NCBI GenBank assembly: GCA_958009055.1
Contig: OY253649.1
Span: forward strand, 1,054,001 to 1,118,000
Length of the DNA stretch: 64,000 nucleotides
Direction of reading: 5' to 3'
Source of the DNA: Choricystis sp. odSpoLacu1
Lineage: Eukaryota > Chlorophyta > Trebouxiophyceae
How positions within the stretch are numbered: position 1 is the first letter of the stretch; each line of letters opens with the position of its first letter. Positions 1-9,234 of this stretch are shown here, piece after piece. The translations under genes and the position numbers were made by a program. The notes beneath the pieces are model-generated. The model worked only from the letters and a program-made list of their open reading frames with translations. It made no database searches and was not told the origin of the DNA.

Positions 1-1530
1 GCCCACTTGGCGGCGGACGACGCAACGCGTAAAGTCACGCTTTATGTTCCTTGGCTGCCGCGCTGCGACCAGGACGCCCTGTTTCCGGCGTCTTCCCCAC
101 GCTTTGACACGCCTGCTGCCCAGGCGGCGTGGGTGCGGGAGTGGGCGCGCAAGCGGACGCGGCTGCCGTGCGATTTTGGCATCGATTTCTACGCCGCGCG
201 CTACGCCCCCGAAAAAGGGTCGATCCTCCCCGTCGGCGACCCCACGTCCCGCGTCCCTCCCTCCGACGCCGACGTCGCCGTGCTGGAGGAGCCGGAGCAC
301 TTGACCTGGTACCACCACGGCGCCCGGTGGGCGGACGCGTTTGCGCACGTGGTGGGCGTCGTGCACACAAACTATCTAGACTACGCGGCGCGCGAAACGC
401 ACGGCTCGGCCAAAGCCGCCGCGCTGCGCCTCGTCAACGGCGCCCTCGTGCGCGCCCACACCCACAAAGTGGTCAAACTGTCGGACGCGGTGCAAGCGTT
501 GCCCCGGTCCACGACCGAGTTTGTGCACGGCGTGCCGGCCGCGTTCCTGGAGGTGGGGGCCGCGCGCGCGGCCGCGATAGCTAAAGCGCACGGCGGCGCG
601 CGCGAGGACGGCGGCGGCGACGCGTCGCCGGCGCCCCCCGCCACCCCTCGCCCCGCCTCCTCCGCTTTCGGCCGGGGCGCCTACTTCATCGGCAAAGCGG
701 TGTGGGCCAAGGGGTACACCGAGCTGCTGGATTTGGTGGAAGCCGACGCGGGCGCCGCGGCGGGCGGCGACGACGACGGCGAGAGGGCTGCCGCTGCCGC
801 GACCCGCCGCCGTCGCCGGCGCGCGTCGTCCCCCTCTTCCTCCTTCCCCCTGCCCACTGTCGACTGCTACGGTGGCGGCGCCGACTTGGCCGACCTGCGC
901 GCGGCGGCCTCCGCGCGCCGCCTGCCCCTCGCCTTCCACGGCCCGCGCGACCACCTGGACGCCCGCCTGCACGATTACCGGGTGCTGGTCAACCCGTCCA
1001 CCTCGGACGTGGTGGCGACGACGACCGCGGAAGCTCTGGCCATGGGCAAGTGGGTCGTCGTCGCCGACCTGCCCTGCAACGCCTGGTTTGGCGCCCGCTT
1101 CCGCAACTGCCTGCGCTACCGCACGCGGGACGAGTTCTCCAAAGCTCTGCGCCACGCGCTGGCGCACGACCCGCACCCGGTGTCGTCTGATGAGGCGGCT
1201 GCCCTGTCGTGGGAGGCGGCGACGCAACGGTTCCTGGACGCGGCAGAATTAGCGCCCGGGGAGAGGCCCACGGGGCCGGCCGCCGCTGCCGACAGAGCCA
1301 TCTATGCCGCCCACAACGCGCTGACCTCGGTGGAGACCCTGCGTGCCGCGGTGGGGGCGGGCACCGGCACGCGCGACGCGCCGCCCTGTCTGGAAGTGTG
1401 GACGCCGCCGCCAGTCGGCGAGGGCGGCCTCTTTGACAGGCGCCCCGGCGATGGTGGCGCGGGCGCGCCCCCCGCCATGGCCATGGCCATGGCCAAGCGG
1501 GCGGTCAGGTGGCCGCTCGCCAGAGCTTGA
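1..1530 (+). CDS. DGD1: Digalactosyldiacylglycerol synthase, 5' partial
   Basis: This is a GT-B (GT4-like) galactosyltransferase of the plastid envelope that makes digalactosyldiacylglycerol from MGDG and UDP-galactose. The reading frame is open from base 1 with no convincing ATG, so the 5' end lies outside the window. The visible N-terminal part matches the DGD sugar-transferase start (VTLYVPWLPRCDQ), followed by the EHLTWYHHG and VVGVVHTNYLDYA blocks. The best diagnostic is the donor-site region at about residues 330-357, containing SDVVATTTAEALAMGKWVVV, nearly the plant DGD1/DGD2 signature. An Arg- and Ser-rich insert at about residues 250-278 is lineage specific. The C-terminus is low complexity with MAMAMA repeats. 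It could equally be the DGD2 type, which lacks the long N-terminal extension; that part is not visible. A purine-rich GA tract follows the stop codon. Confidence 0.88.
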   Translation, partial: AHLAADDATRKVTLYVPWLPRCDQDALFPASSPRFDTPAAQAAWVREWARKRTRLPCDFGIDFYAARYAPEKGSILPVGDPTSRVPPSDADVAVLEEPEHLTWYHHGARWADAFAHVVGVVHTNYLDYAARETHGSAKAAALRLVNGALVRAHTHKVVKLSDAVQALPRSTTEFVHGVPAAFLEVGAARAAAIAKAHGGAREDGGGDASPAPPATPRPASSAFGRGAYFIGKAVWAKGYTELLDLVEADAGAAAGGDDDGERAAAAATRRRRRRASSPSSSFPLPTVDCYGGGADLADLRAAASARRLPLAFHGPRDHLDARLHDYRVLVNPSTSDVVATTTAEALAMGKWVVVADLPCNAWFGARFRNCLRYRTRDEFSKALRHALAHDPHPVSSDEAAALSWEAATQRFLDAAELAPGERPTGPAAAADRAIYAAHNALTSVETLRAAVGAGTGTRDAPPCLEVWTPPPVGEGGLFDRRPGDGGAGAPPAMAMAMAKRAVRWPLARA

Positions 1531-1769
1531 TGAGAAGAAGAGAGAAAGAGAGAGTTGTGAGAGTTTGATGTTTTTTTTTTTATCGTCGTCGTCCCACCCC
1601 ACGCAGAGTTCTCGTTTTTGCCCGATTTTTTTACTATGTACAAACACCACGCCGCGCGCTGACTGTGCTGAATGCCCGCTTTTCTATGTAGTTGAGAAGA
1701 AGATTTTTATCTGTCGATCGAAGGGAGAGGAGAGAGAAAGAAGAACGTCGTTTTCACACCGGCCAGCGC

Positions 1770-3155
1770 ATGCGCCTGGGGATGTGGCGCCTCGCCGCTC
1801 TCGCCCCATCGCGGTGCCTGGCGTCCACCTGGTCGCCATCCAGGTCGGTCTCCACCTCAGACGCGTCCCTGGTGCGCGCCCTGCTGCGGCGCCTGCACCC
1901 CGACCGGGTGCACGACGACTCCGATGCAAGGGCAGCCAACACGGCCGCCTATGTCGCTGTTTCGTCCTGGGCCGATGACCCGCATGGTGACAACAACCAC
2001 TCACACAGGCACACAGTGCGCGTGACCGCCCACTTCAGGGAGGGCGATGGTCTGCGCAGAGTCGACGCGGCGCTGCCGCCGCGCGGCGCGTCGCCGCCAC
2101 GCGTCGCGCTGGCGCCGTTGCTGGAGGCGGCGGGGCTGGTGGATCAGGATAGGTCAGCGTCGCCATCTCACACAACCGAGAGCGCGGCCGAACTCGCGGC
2201 CGTGCTGGCGACACGGGACGCTGCGTCCTTCCTCTCCCGCGCGCACGCGCTTGCCGCCGCCCGCCGGCGACGCGCCGCGTCACCACCGCCGCCCACCGCT
2301 GAAGCGGCCGCCATCAGGGCTGTGCACGGTGTGCGGCTGGCGTTTGGACCTGGTTTAATGGCGCCAGGCGCCAGAGGCGGCGCTACAGCGCGCGCGGTCA
2401 CAGCACTAGCAGGTGTCCCCCCTGGCACCCTGCGCGGTGCCCGCCTGACTTTGACCGATGCTGACGGCGTCTCCTCGCACATGAACGAGCACGGCATCTG
2501 GTTGGCGCTGCACGACGGCGACGCCGTGTGGGCGGGCGTCATCGCCAGCGCGGCGTCGCCGACCGATGAAGAAGGAACCACCGCCTGGCGCGCGGCTGCG
2601 GACGCGGCCGCCGCCCTGCGGTCCTGCGAAGACGCGGCGGCCGCAGCCCTGGGCGTGGGTGCGGTGGCGGTGGCACGAGGGGTGGGGGAGGGGGGGAGGT
2701 ATGGAGAACTGTTGAGAGCGCTGGCTGAGGCGCCACCGCCGACCCACGCCACGCCGCGCGTGGCGGTGCGTTTTGTGGCGTCGACGGCATGCAATTCTCC
2801 TCCTCCTGCCGGCGTCATCGAGGTCGCTGTCGACGCCACACCGTCTGAAGTCGCGGCCACTGTGGCCGCGCGCGCCCCAGCGGCAGCAGCCGCCGCGGCG
2901 GACGCCGATCGAGCGGCCGCCGCTGCAGACGCACTACTCACCGAGTTCAAAGCTCGCCTGGGAGCAGAGGCAGACGTGGTGGCGGCGCCGGGGGCGTGCC
3001 CCGCGGCCGTCGCACGCGCGGCGGCCGACCTTCTGCGGTCTGCGCCGGCCTTGAGGCGGGAGTTGGGGGGCGCCTGGGGGCCGGCTGTCATACGCGTGGG
3101 GGGGGCTGCCCACGCCATATCGGAGGATGGTCGGGAGGTGGTGGTGGGGGTGTGA
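1770..3155 (+). CDS. TCAIM-like mitochondrial protein (DUF4460/DUF4461)
   Basis: A single-exon protein of 461 aa. I chose the ATG at 1770 rather than the upstream in-frame ATG at 1692, because the protein then begins with a basic, Arg/Ser-rich stretch typical of a mitochondrial or plastid transit peptide. Residues about 32-60 carry the J-domain-like LVRALLRRLHPDRVHDD block typical of DUF4460. The middle (about 190-270), with an ARLTLTDADGVSS segment, resembles DUF4461 of T-cell activation inhibitor, mitochondrial (TCAIM). The function of algal members is unknown. The rest is Ala-rich helix. The assignment rests on remembered motif order, not on a profile search, so it is moderate. Stop TGA is followed at once by an AGAGAGAGAG tract. 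Confidence 0.55.
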   Translation: MRLGMWRLAALAPSRCLASTWSPSRSVSTSDASLVRALLRRLHPDRVHDDSDARAANTAAYVAVSSWADDPHGDNNHSHRHTVRVTAHFREGDGLRRVDAALPPRGASPPRVALAPLLEAAGLVDQDRSASPSHTTESAAELAAVLATRDAASFLSRAHALAAARRRRAASPPPPTAEAAAIRAVHGVRLAFGPGLMAPGARGGATARAVTALAGVPPGTLRGARLTLTDADGVSSHMNEHGIWLALHDGDAVWAGVIASAASPTDEEGTTAWRAAADAAAALRSCEDAAAAALGVGAVAVARGVGEGGRYGELLRALAEAPPPTHATPRVAVRFVASTACNSPPPAGVIEVAVDATPSEVAATVAARAPAAAAAAADADRAAAAADALLTEFKARLGAEADVVAAPGACPAAVARAAADLLRSAPALRRELGGAWGPAVIRVGGAAHAISEDGREVVVGV

Positions 3156-3304
3156 AGAGAGAGAGAGGGTTGGCCACACTTTTGTAGAAACGTCGTCGAT
3201 CGGTGCAATTCAGTTTTTTTTTTTTCCTTTTTCCTCTCCTCCCCCACGAAATACAGACGCGCAAGGGTGGGTTGTGTGTGGGGCGCCTCTCTCACAATCC
3301 AACC

Positions 3305-4834
3305 ATGGACCCACACGCCGACCCGTGGGGCTCGCCCCTGCACCCGCCCCCCGGCGAAGGCAACCAATTCACGCCGCCCCCCTTCAAACCCGACTACGCC
3401 TTCCCCGACCCCGACGCCGCCGCTTCGGCCGCCGTGTCTGACGCGTCGTTGTCCCCTCTGCGCGTGACTGGGGTGGACGTGGTGGGCCTGCGCCGCACCG
3501 CGCTGGCGACGGTCATCGGCCAGCTGACCCCCCTGACCTCTGCCCGGACCCTGGGCGCTGTCGCCACCGCGGCGCACGAGTGTGTGGGCGCCCTGCTGGC
3601 TCTAGGGCCATTCGCAGGAGTGGATGTGGAGCTGGATGATGGTGGGGAGCCGGGGACGGCACGTGCCCGCGTGACCGTCGACGAGCGCCCTCCCCTGTCC
3701 GGGCGTTCAGGCACGTACGTGTCGGGAACCGAAGGCTCTGTCGAAATGGAGCTGGTTCTGACGGGAGCCTTGGGCCGAGCCGAGCGCCTGGCCATCAGTG
3801 TCGAGCGCGGTGCGAGCGGGGTGGCCGACGTTGCTTTACACGCCGGCCGCCGCGCGCCGCGCGGTCTCCCCATCGCCCTCGACGCCTCCGCCCACGTGCG
3901 GTCCCGATCGTGGGCGTCGACTGCATCGTTCACTGAAACCGCGCACGGCCTGGTGGCGGGCGTGGCGAGCCTGGACGGTGCGCACGCTCTCGCCTTGGAT
4001 GCTGTCTGGCGCACCCTGGCTGACGCCACGGGGCACGCGTCCGCCACCGTGAAACGGGGGGCGGGGCACACCCTCAAGACTGCTTTACGCTACACGCGGC
4101 GGCTGGGGGGGACGTGGGGGGATGGGCCGGGGGAGGCGGGGGCGGCCGCGCGCTGCATAACAGAACTTGCTGCCGGCGCCCCCGGCGGCGACGCCGCCGT
4201 GCGCCACGTGCGCCAGTCCCTGGATGCCGTCTGGCACGTGCCCCTGGCCCCGGGTGTCAGCATCGCCCTGGCCGCGTCGGCGGGCGTGTTAGCACCCCTC
4301 ACCGGCGGCGCGCGCCCGTGCATCCCTGAACGGTTCTTCCTGGGCGGGTTTGGGGGCGCTCCCTGCGCCCCGCTGCGCGGCTTCACGCCGCGCGCGGTGG
4401 GTCCCGTGGACGCGCGCCACGTGAGGCGCACGGTGGATGGTGGGGGGAGTGACAGCAGCTCGCCGTCTGGCGGGCTGTGGGATTTTGTTGGCGGCGACGT
4501 CGGCGCCTCGGTCGCCGCCTTCCTCAGATTTGCCCTGCCGCATGCTGGCCTGACAGCGGCCGGCCTGTACGGCCACGCGTTTGCCGGGGTGGGCGGCCTG
4601 GCCGCGCTGCCTGGAGGCGCGCGCGCCGGCGCTAGCGCCCCCTCCCGCTCCCTCCCTCCCCTGGCCGCCGCTGCCGCCGACGTCGCCTCCAACTGGCGCG
4701 CCTCTGCCGGTGTCGGCATCGTGTGGCCCACCGCGGTGGGAAACCTGGAGGTTGACTGGGTGGCTGTCCTGCGGAGGGCGCCGCACGACCGCGCGCGCAC
4801 CGGGTTCCACGTCGGGTTTGCGCCGCGGCTGTGA
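3305..4834 (+). CDS. SAM50: SAM50/Omp85 beta-barrel assembly protein
   Basis: An Omp85-superfamily protein of 509 aa, probably the mitochondrial sorting and assembly machinery core. It folds and inserts beta-barrel proteins into the outer membrane. The start is ATG 3305 in a good context (AACCATGG). A Pro-rich leader comes first, then one POTRA-like domain at about residues 50-140 (LRVTGVDVVGLRRTALAT onward), then a 16-strand barrel. The barrel contains the family ERFFLGGFGG...LRGF motif at about residues 340-360, equivalent to the RFFLGG..S.RGF of Sam50, and ends in a Leu after an Arg. Length fits Sam50 (about 450-510 aa) better than Toc75 (about 800 aa). The plastid paralogue OEP80/Toc75-V is the alternative. 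GA-rich tracts follow the stop. Confidence 0.8.
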   Translation: MDPHADPWGSPLHPPPGEGNQFTPPPFKPDYAFPDPDAAASAAVSDASLSPLRVTGVDVVGLRRTALATVIGQLTPLTSARTLGAVATAAHECVGALLALGPFAGVDVELDDGGEPGTARARVTVDERPPLSGRSGTYVSGTEGSVEMELVLTGALGRAERLAISVERGASGVADVALHAGRRAPRGLPIALDASAHVRSRSWASTASFTETAHGLVAGVASLDGAHALALDAVWRTLADATGHASATVKRGAGHTLKTALRYTRRLGGTWGDGPGEAGAAARCITELAAGAPGGDAAVRHVRQSLDAVWHVPLAPGVSIALAASAGVLAPLTGGARPCIPERFFLGGFGGAPCAPLRGFTPRAVGPVDARHVRRTVDGGGSDSSSPSGGLWDFVGGDVGASVAAFLRFALPHAGLTAAGLYGHAFAGVGGLAALPGGARAGASAPSRSLPPLAAAAADVASNWRASAGVGIVWPTAVGNLEVDWVAVLRRAPHDRARTGFHVGFAPRL

Positions 4835-4920
4835 GAGAGGGACACCAGTGAAATGAGAGCGTGAAATGACGGGCGAGAGAGAGAGAGTTGTAGACTCGTT
4901 TTTTTTTCAGTGTTTCCCGA

Positions 4921-5505
4921 TCATTTTTCGCGCCACGCCAACCGCCCGCCCCCCACCAACGCCGCCACCGCCGCCCGCGCGGCTGCCGCATCAAACCCAG
5001 CCTTTCGCTTCCATGCCGGCGGGGGCGACGGCGGTCTCCCCCCCTGCACCCTGACCGGCGGCGCGGCCAGCGCGTTGCGCGGCGGCGTGGCCGCCGCGGC
5101 CGCGTCGGCGGCCGCCAGCCGCGCCTCCACCAGGGCCACCGCCTCCCCCACCATTGCGTCCCCCACAAAGTTGGACGTGGGCCCAGGTGGGGCTGACGGC
5201 TCGAAGCCGGCCTCGTAGGCGCGCAGCGCGCCGGTGGGGGTGTGGCGCAGCGGGTCATGGGCAGGGGTGGCCTGTGTTGTGTGGAGGGATCGGTTGGCGA
5301 TCCTTGTGCTTTGCTGGCGCATCCTTTTACGATCTCTCTCTCATCTTCTCACCACTCTGTACAGCCCGCCGTGCGCGTCCTTGGTCCACACGACCGCGCG
5401 CGCGGTCGCCTCGTCGCGCGCCGCGCGTGCGGCTGCCAGGGCGGCGGGGCCGTGGAGGGCGGGAGGGGCGGGGGTGGAGGCGGGGACGAGGGCGGAGTCG
5501 TGCAT
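4921..5505 (-). CDS. Conserved-looking hypothetical protein, two exons
   Basis: I join exon 1 at 5353-5505 (ATG 5505) to exon 2 at 4921-5271 across an 81-nt GT-AG intron, giving 167 aa. The joined protein reads smoothly from VVWTKDAHGGLYRV into ATPAHDPLRHTPTGALRAYE, then a segment with SNFVGDAMVGEAVALVEARL and a basic Ala-rich tail. There is no signal peptide, TM segment or metal motif. I do not recognise a family. The short Trp/Tyr/Arg-rich core with Ala-rich helices resembles small cytoskeletal or axonemal proteins in style only. The donor could also be one codon earlier (GTGGTGAG versus GTGAGA); both keep the frame. Confidence 0.55.
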
Positions 5506-5619
5506 CGTGTGTGTGATCGCGCGCTGGTCGGAGTCTCGCGTCAGTTACTGAGGAAAGCGGAATCAAGAGAGAGGTGTGGACAACGCCGACGCCACATCTC
5601 TTGTTCGCACCCCCGCCCA

Positions 5620-7078
5620 ATGTGGGCCCACCGCGCCCACCGCCTGGCCTCTCTGGCCCACACTCTGCGCGTCGGCAGACCACCCCGCGTCAGACCGGTA
5701 GCCGCACGCGCGTCCGGCGGCCCCACCGACGCAGGCCGCCCGCGCGCGCCGCCCGACGCGCCACCGTCGCGCTCTGCGGCCGCCCCCCGCCAGGCCGCGC
5801 CCACTCTACCATCCGGTGCTGTCGACGGCTGTGGCTACCTGTCCACCGGCTCCTCGAAGCGTCGCCTGTTTTACGTGCTGCAAGAGGCCGCCCTCGAGCC
5901 ACACACGCCGCCGTCCTCGGCCCCAGTCGCTGTCTGGCTGCAGGGCGGCCCTGGAGCCAGCGCCCTCACGGGTCTGTTCCACGAGCACGGTCGCTGGACC
6001 ACAGACGAACACACCGGCGAGTTGGGCCGCAACCCGGCCGCCTGGGCGGACACAGGCATTCATCTGTTCGATTGAACAACCCGCTGGCACCGGGTTTTCC
6101 GACCCTGGCCCCACAGGCCCGCCCCCCACCGTCGCGGAAGCGGCGGACGACTTGGTGCAGGCGTTGATCGACTTCTTCACGCGCGACAGACCCGATCTCG
6201 CAGCGTGTCCTTTGCTGTTGACAGGCGAATCGCACGCGGGGAGGTTTGTGCCTGATTCAGCGGCCGCCTGGATTGCACACACCGCCGGCAACGGCGCCCG
6301 CCTGCCCCGGCTGGCGGGCATCGCGGTCGGCAACTCGTGGGTGGACCCGAGGTCGCAGACGTTGACACTGGCGCCGCGGCTGCACGCGGCGGGGTTGCTT
6401 GATGCTGCCGAAGCGGCGCAGGCGGCAGCGGCTGCCGACGCCGTGGCCGCCCTCATCGACGCGGGCGAGTGGCGCGCCGCCCACGATGCACGCCAAGCCC
6501 TGCTGGATGATCTCACAGCCACGTGCTTGGGAGACAAAGGCACGCTGCTCCACATCGGGCGCGCGCGTGGGTATGATGCAAACAACACCGTCACCAAACT
6601 GTTGCACTCCTCCTCCGTGCGGGACGCGCTGGGCCTGCCCACAACGACGCCGCCCTGGATCCGTAAAAGCCCGGCTGTGCGGGACGCGATGTGGGAGGAC
6701 AAAATGGTGTCGTCGGTGCCGTCGGTGGCAACCGTTTTGAAGGCGGGCGTCCCCGCCCTCTTCTTCCAGGGCGTGTTTGACGCCCAGGACGGCCCCTTCT
6801 CCAATGAACCCTGGATCGAGGCCCTGGTCAAGGCCAAAGGCTGGCCAGGGGCGGAGGAGTATGCTGCCGCTCCACGCACACCGCTCGCGCGAGACAGCGT
6901 CGTCGTCGCCCACGCGCGCTCCGGCGGCGGCCTGGCCACCGTCGCCATCCGCGGCGCAGGCCACATGGCAGCCCGCGACGCGGCCTCCGTGACGCGGGCC
7001 GTGGTGAGCGAGTGGGCGGGCTGTGTGGTGGGGGGGCGGGACGTGTCGTTTGAGAGGGTGGGCGACGGCGGCGTGTGA
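5620..7078 (+). CDS. Serine carboxypeptidase-like (S10) protein A, frame broken
   Basis: An alpha/beta-hydrolase of peptidase family S10, about 485 aa. Family blocks are present in order: VWLQGGPGASALTG, IEQPAGTGFSD, the nucleophile elbow TGESHAGRFVP (usually GESYAG), the acid region with GVFDAQDG, and the His in RGAGHMAARD. Around position 6070 the frame shifts by one base. The first frame ends at TGA 6073-6075, and the second continues in the expected family sequence. The paralogue at 7522 reads CTGTTCATCGAG where this gene has CTGTTCGATTGAA, so one extra G explains the break. Unlike the other breaks here it is not in a homopolymer, so either real decay or an error is possible. The N-terminus is basic and Pro/Ala-rich without a clear signal peptide. 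No intron is seen, although its sister has one. Confidence 0.75.
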
Positions 7079-7521
7079 GTTGTGCGGGCTGTAACCGTTT
7101 TGGGGGGAGGTTGAAAAGTTGTGTAGGCCTTTAAAATACTCGAAACTTCAGCGCACACTTGTGAGTTTATGGCGGTAATTTCCCACGCACTTGCGAGTCG
7201 GTGGGCGGAAACGGTTTGGGAGGTTAAGGTTGTGGGCCCTGAAAAAAAACAGGTCGAAGCAACTTCGGTCGCACTGGATGGAACCTCTTCACACTTCCTC
7301 CCCTTTATTCTTTCGCGCGCGCGCCCCTCTCTCTCTCTCGCCCACACACACGCCCCAGAGAGAGAGAGAGCGGGGTCCCTCGTGCTGCCAAAGACCGCAC
7401 AGAGACTGCCGCGCGCGCGGGACTGGGGCGGCCTTCGACGGCCGTGATTTTTTTTGAATTAGCTGTCGCGACCCTGCGCAGTCCCCTCGCTCCCTCTCAC
7501 ACCACCACTCCACTCCCAACC
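7079..7521 (+). other. Intergenic region between S10 genes with an imperfect repeat
   Basis: 443 bp, richer in A/T than the flanks at its left end. Two imperfect copies of a pattern (AACCGTTTTGG with GGAGGTTGAAAAGTTGTG near 7093, and AACGGTTTGGGAGGTTAAGG near 7207) and of CACTTGTGAGT/CACTTGCGAGT near 7157 and 7189 suggest a small local duplication. The right half is CT/CA-rich and probably the promoter and 5' UTR of gene B. No gene seen. Confidence 0.45.
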
Positions 7522-9029
7522 ATGCGTCGACCTGGCGCCACACACGCCCTGCTGGCGGTCGCGGTCGCGCTGGCGGTGGGCGCACACGCCCTCCCCGGCC
7601 GCATGCTGGCCGCGTCGCGCCCTCTGCCGCCCGACGTCGCCCAAGCGTCGGGCTACATGCCGATTGGGGACGACGGGGCGCGCCTGTTTTACATGCTGCA
7701 GGAGAGGGACGGCGGCGCCAAGTGAGTAGAGTTGTGTGGGGGGCGGAGGCCCCGCTGTTTCGCATCCCCTGTCGCGCGCATGCAGAAAGACACCAACCCC
7801 GCTCCCCTTCCCCTCCCCACAGCTCCACCACCCCCATCATCATCTGGCTGCAGGGCGGCCCCGGCGCCTCCTCCCTGACGGGCGCCTTCTACGAGCTCGG
7901 CCGCTACATCACGGACGAGCGCGCGGGCACGCTGCACACCAACCCCGCCACCTGGACGCGGGACGCGGGCGTCCTGTTCATCGAGCAACCCATTGGGGTG
8001 GGCTTCTCCACGGTGGGAGGGCGGAGGCGGCCGGCGACGTCGGCCGAGGCGGCGGTTGATGTGGTTGCCGTGCTCGACGGGTTTTTCCGCACCCGCCCCG
8101 ACCTGGCTGCCAGACCCCTCATCTTGGCGGGTGAATCCTACGCGGGACGCTACGTGCCCGAGATCGCGGCCCTGGCCACGTCCCTGGCCAATGGTGGGCC
8201 CAGGACAGATCCTGTGCTGCCGGCCGGGCCGCTTTCCTTTTCTTTACGCGGCATCGCAATCGGTAACGGCCTCGTCGACCCCGAGTCCCAGGCCGCCACG
8301 ATTGCGCCCTACCTGGCTGAACGGGGGCTCATCAATGACACAGCGGTCGCCATCGCGGCCAACTACACGCACGAACTGTCGCGGGCGGTGGCGCACAAAA
8401 AGTGGGGGGAAGCGCACGCGGCACGTGAAGCCGCGGTCGCCTTCCTGGAAACCACAGCCCTGGGCGTCAACGGCACTCTTCTCGACGTCCGCCGCAGCGC
8501 CGGCTACGATGCCAACAACACGGTGCGCCGGTTGATGCGGCGTCAGGATGTGCGTGCCGCGCTGCACGTCGACGACGCCTCCTCCCCCAAATGGGTGCGC
8601 AAAGCCCCCGAAGTCGCGCGCGCCCTGCACGACGACAAGGCGGTGTCGTCGGCGCCCCTGGTGCAAGGCCTGCTGGAGGGTGGGATGCCAGTCCTCCTGT
8701 ATTATGGGATTGAGGATGCCAAGGATGGCGCCTACTCCTCCGCGCCCTGGATCTCGCGCCTCTCCTGGCATGGGCGCCCCGCCTACGATGGTGCGTCCGT
8801 CGAAGACTTGCCCTGCCAACCCGATGGCGACCCGGGCGGCATCTTCAAGTCGGGGGGCGGGTTGACGGTGGCTGAGGTGTATGATGCTGGCCACATGGCG
8901 CCCCGCGACTCGGGTGCCCCCGTGCGCGAGTTCATCTCCGCCTGGATTGACGACACCGTGGTGTCGGGTGGGACGGCGGTGGACATCGGGGCGCCGGCGC
9001 CCGGGGTGGCGGCGCCCAGTGCTGGGTGA
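7522..9029 (+). CDS. Serine carboxypeptidase-like (S10) protein B
   Basis: An S10 serine carboxypeptidase of 468 aa with a cleavable signal peptide (residues 1 to about 23, LLAVAVALAVGAHA), so it is expected in the secretory pathway or vacuole. Exon 1 is 7522-7721 and exon 2 is 7823-9029, with a 101-nt GT-AG intron that splits an Asn codon just before the IIIWLQGGPGASS block. Later blocks are GVLFIEQPIGVGFS, the nucleophile elbow AGESYAGRYVPE, AIGNGLVDP, GIEDAKDG with the catalytic Asp, and DAGHMAPRD with the catalytic His. All triad residues are present. It may be a peptidase or, like plant SCPL acyltransferases, use the same fold for acyl transfer; sequence alone does not decide. It is the middle gene of a three-gene S10 cluster. 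Confidence 0.9.
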
Positions 9030-9234
9030 TGGAAAGTAGGGGGGGCTGCGCTCCCCTGGCGGGGACGTGAACAAAACAACGCACACTGTTCTTTTTTCAC
9101 ACTCGTTTTGACGCGACACCAATCTTTTTTAGTTTCCTTTTTCCTCCACTGACCCTCGTAACCACCCCGTGAGACTCTGTTTCAAAACTTGCGCGCGCGC
9201 GAAACAACACACCAAAAAAGCGGTGACAATCAAA

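Noticed and set aside
2168..3577. A 469-aa minus-strand frame opposite the TCAIM-like gene
   Set aside because: It is an antisense shadow of GC-rich coding DNA; it spans an intergenic T-rich region and shows no domain.
5806..7347. A 513-aa minus-strand frame opposite S10 gene A
   Set aside because: The plus strand has the clear S10 motifs; the minus frame is a compositional shadow.
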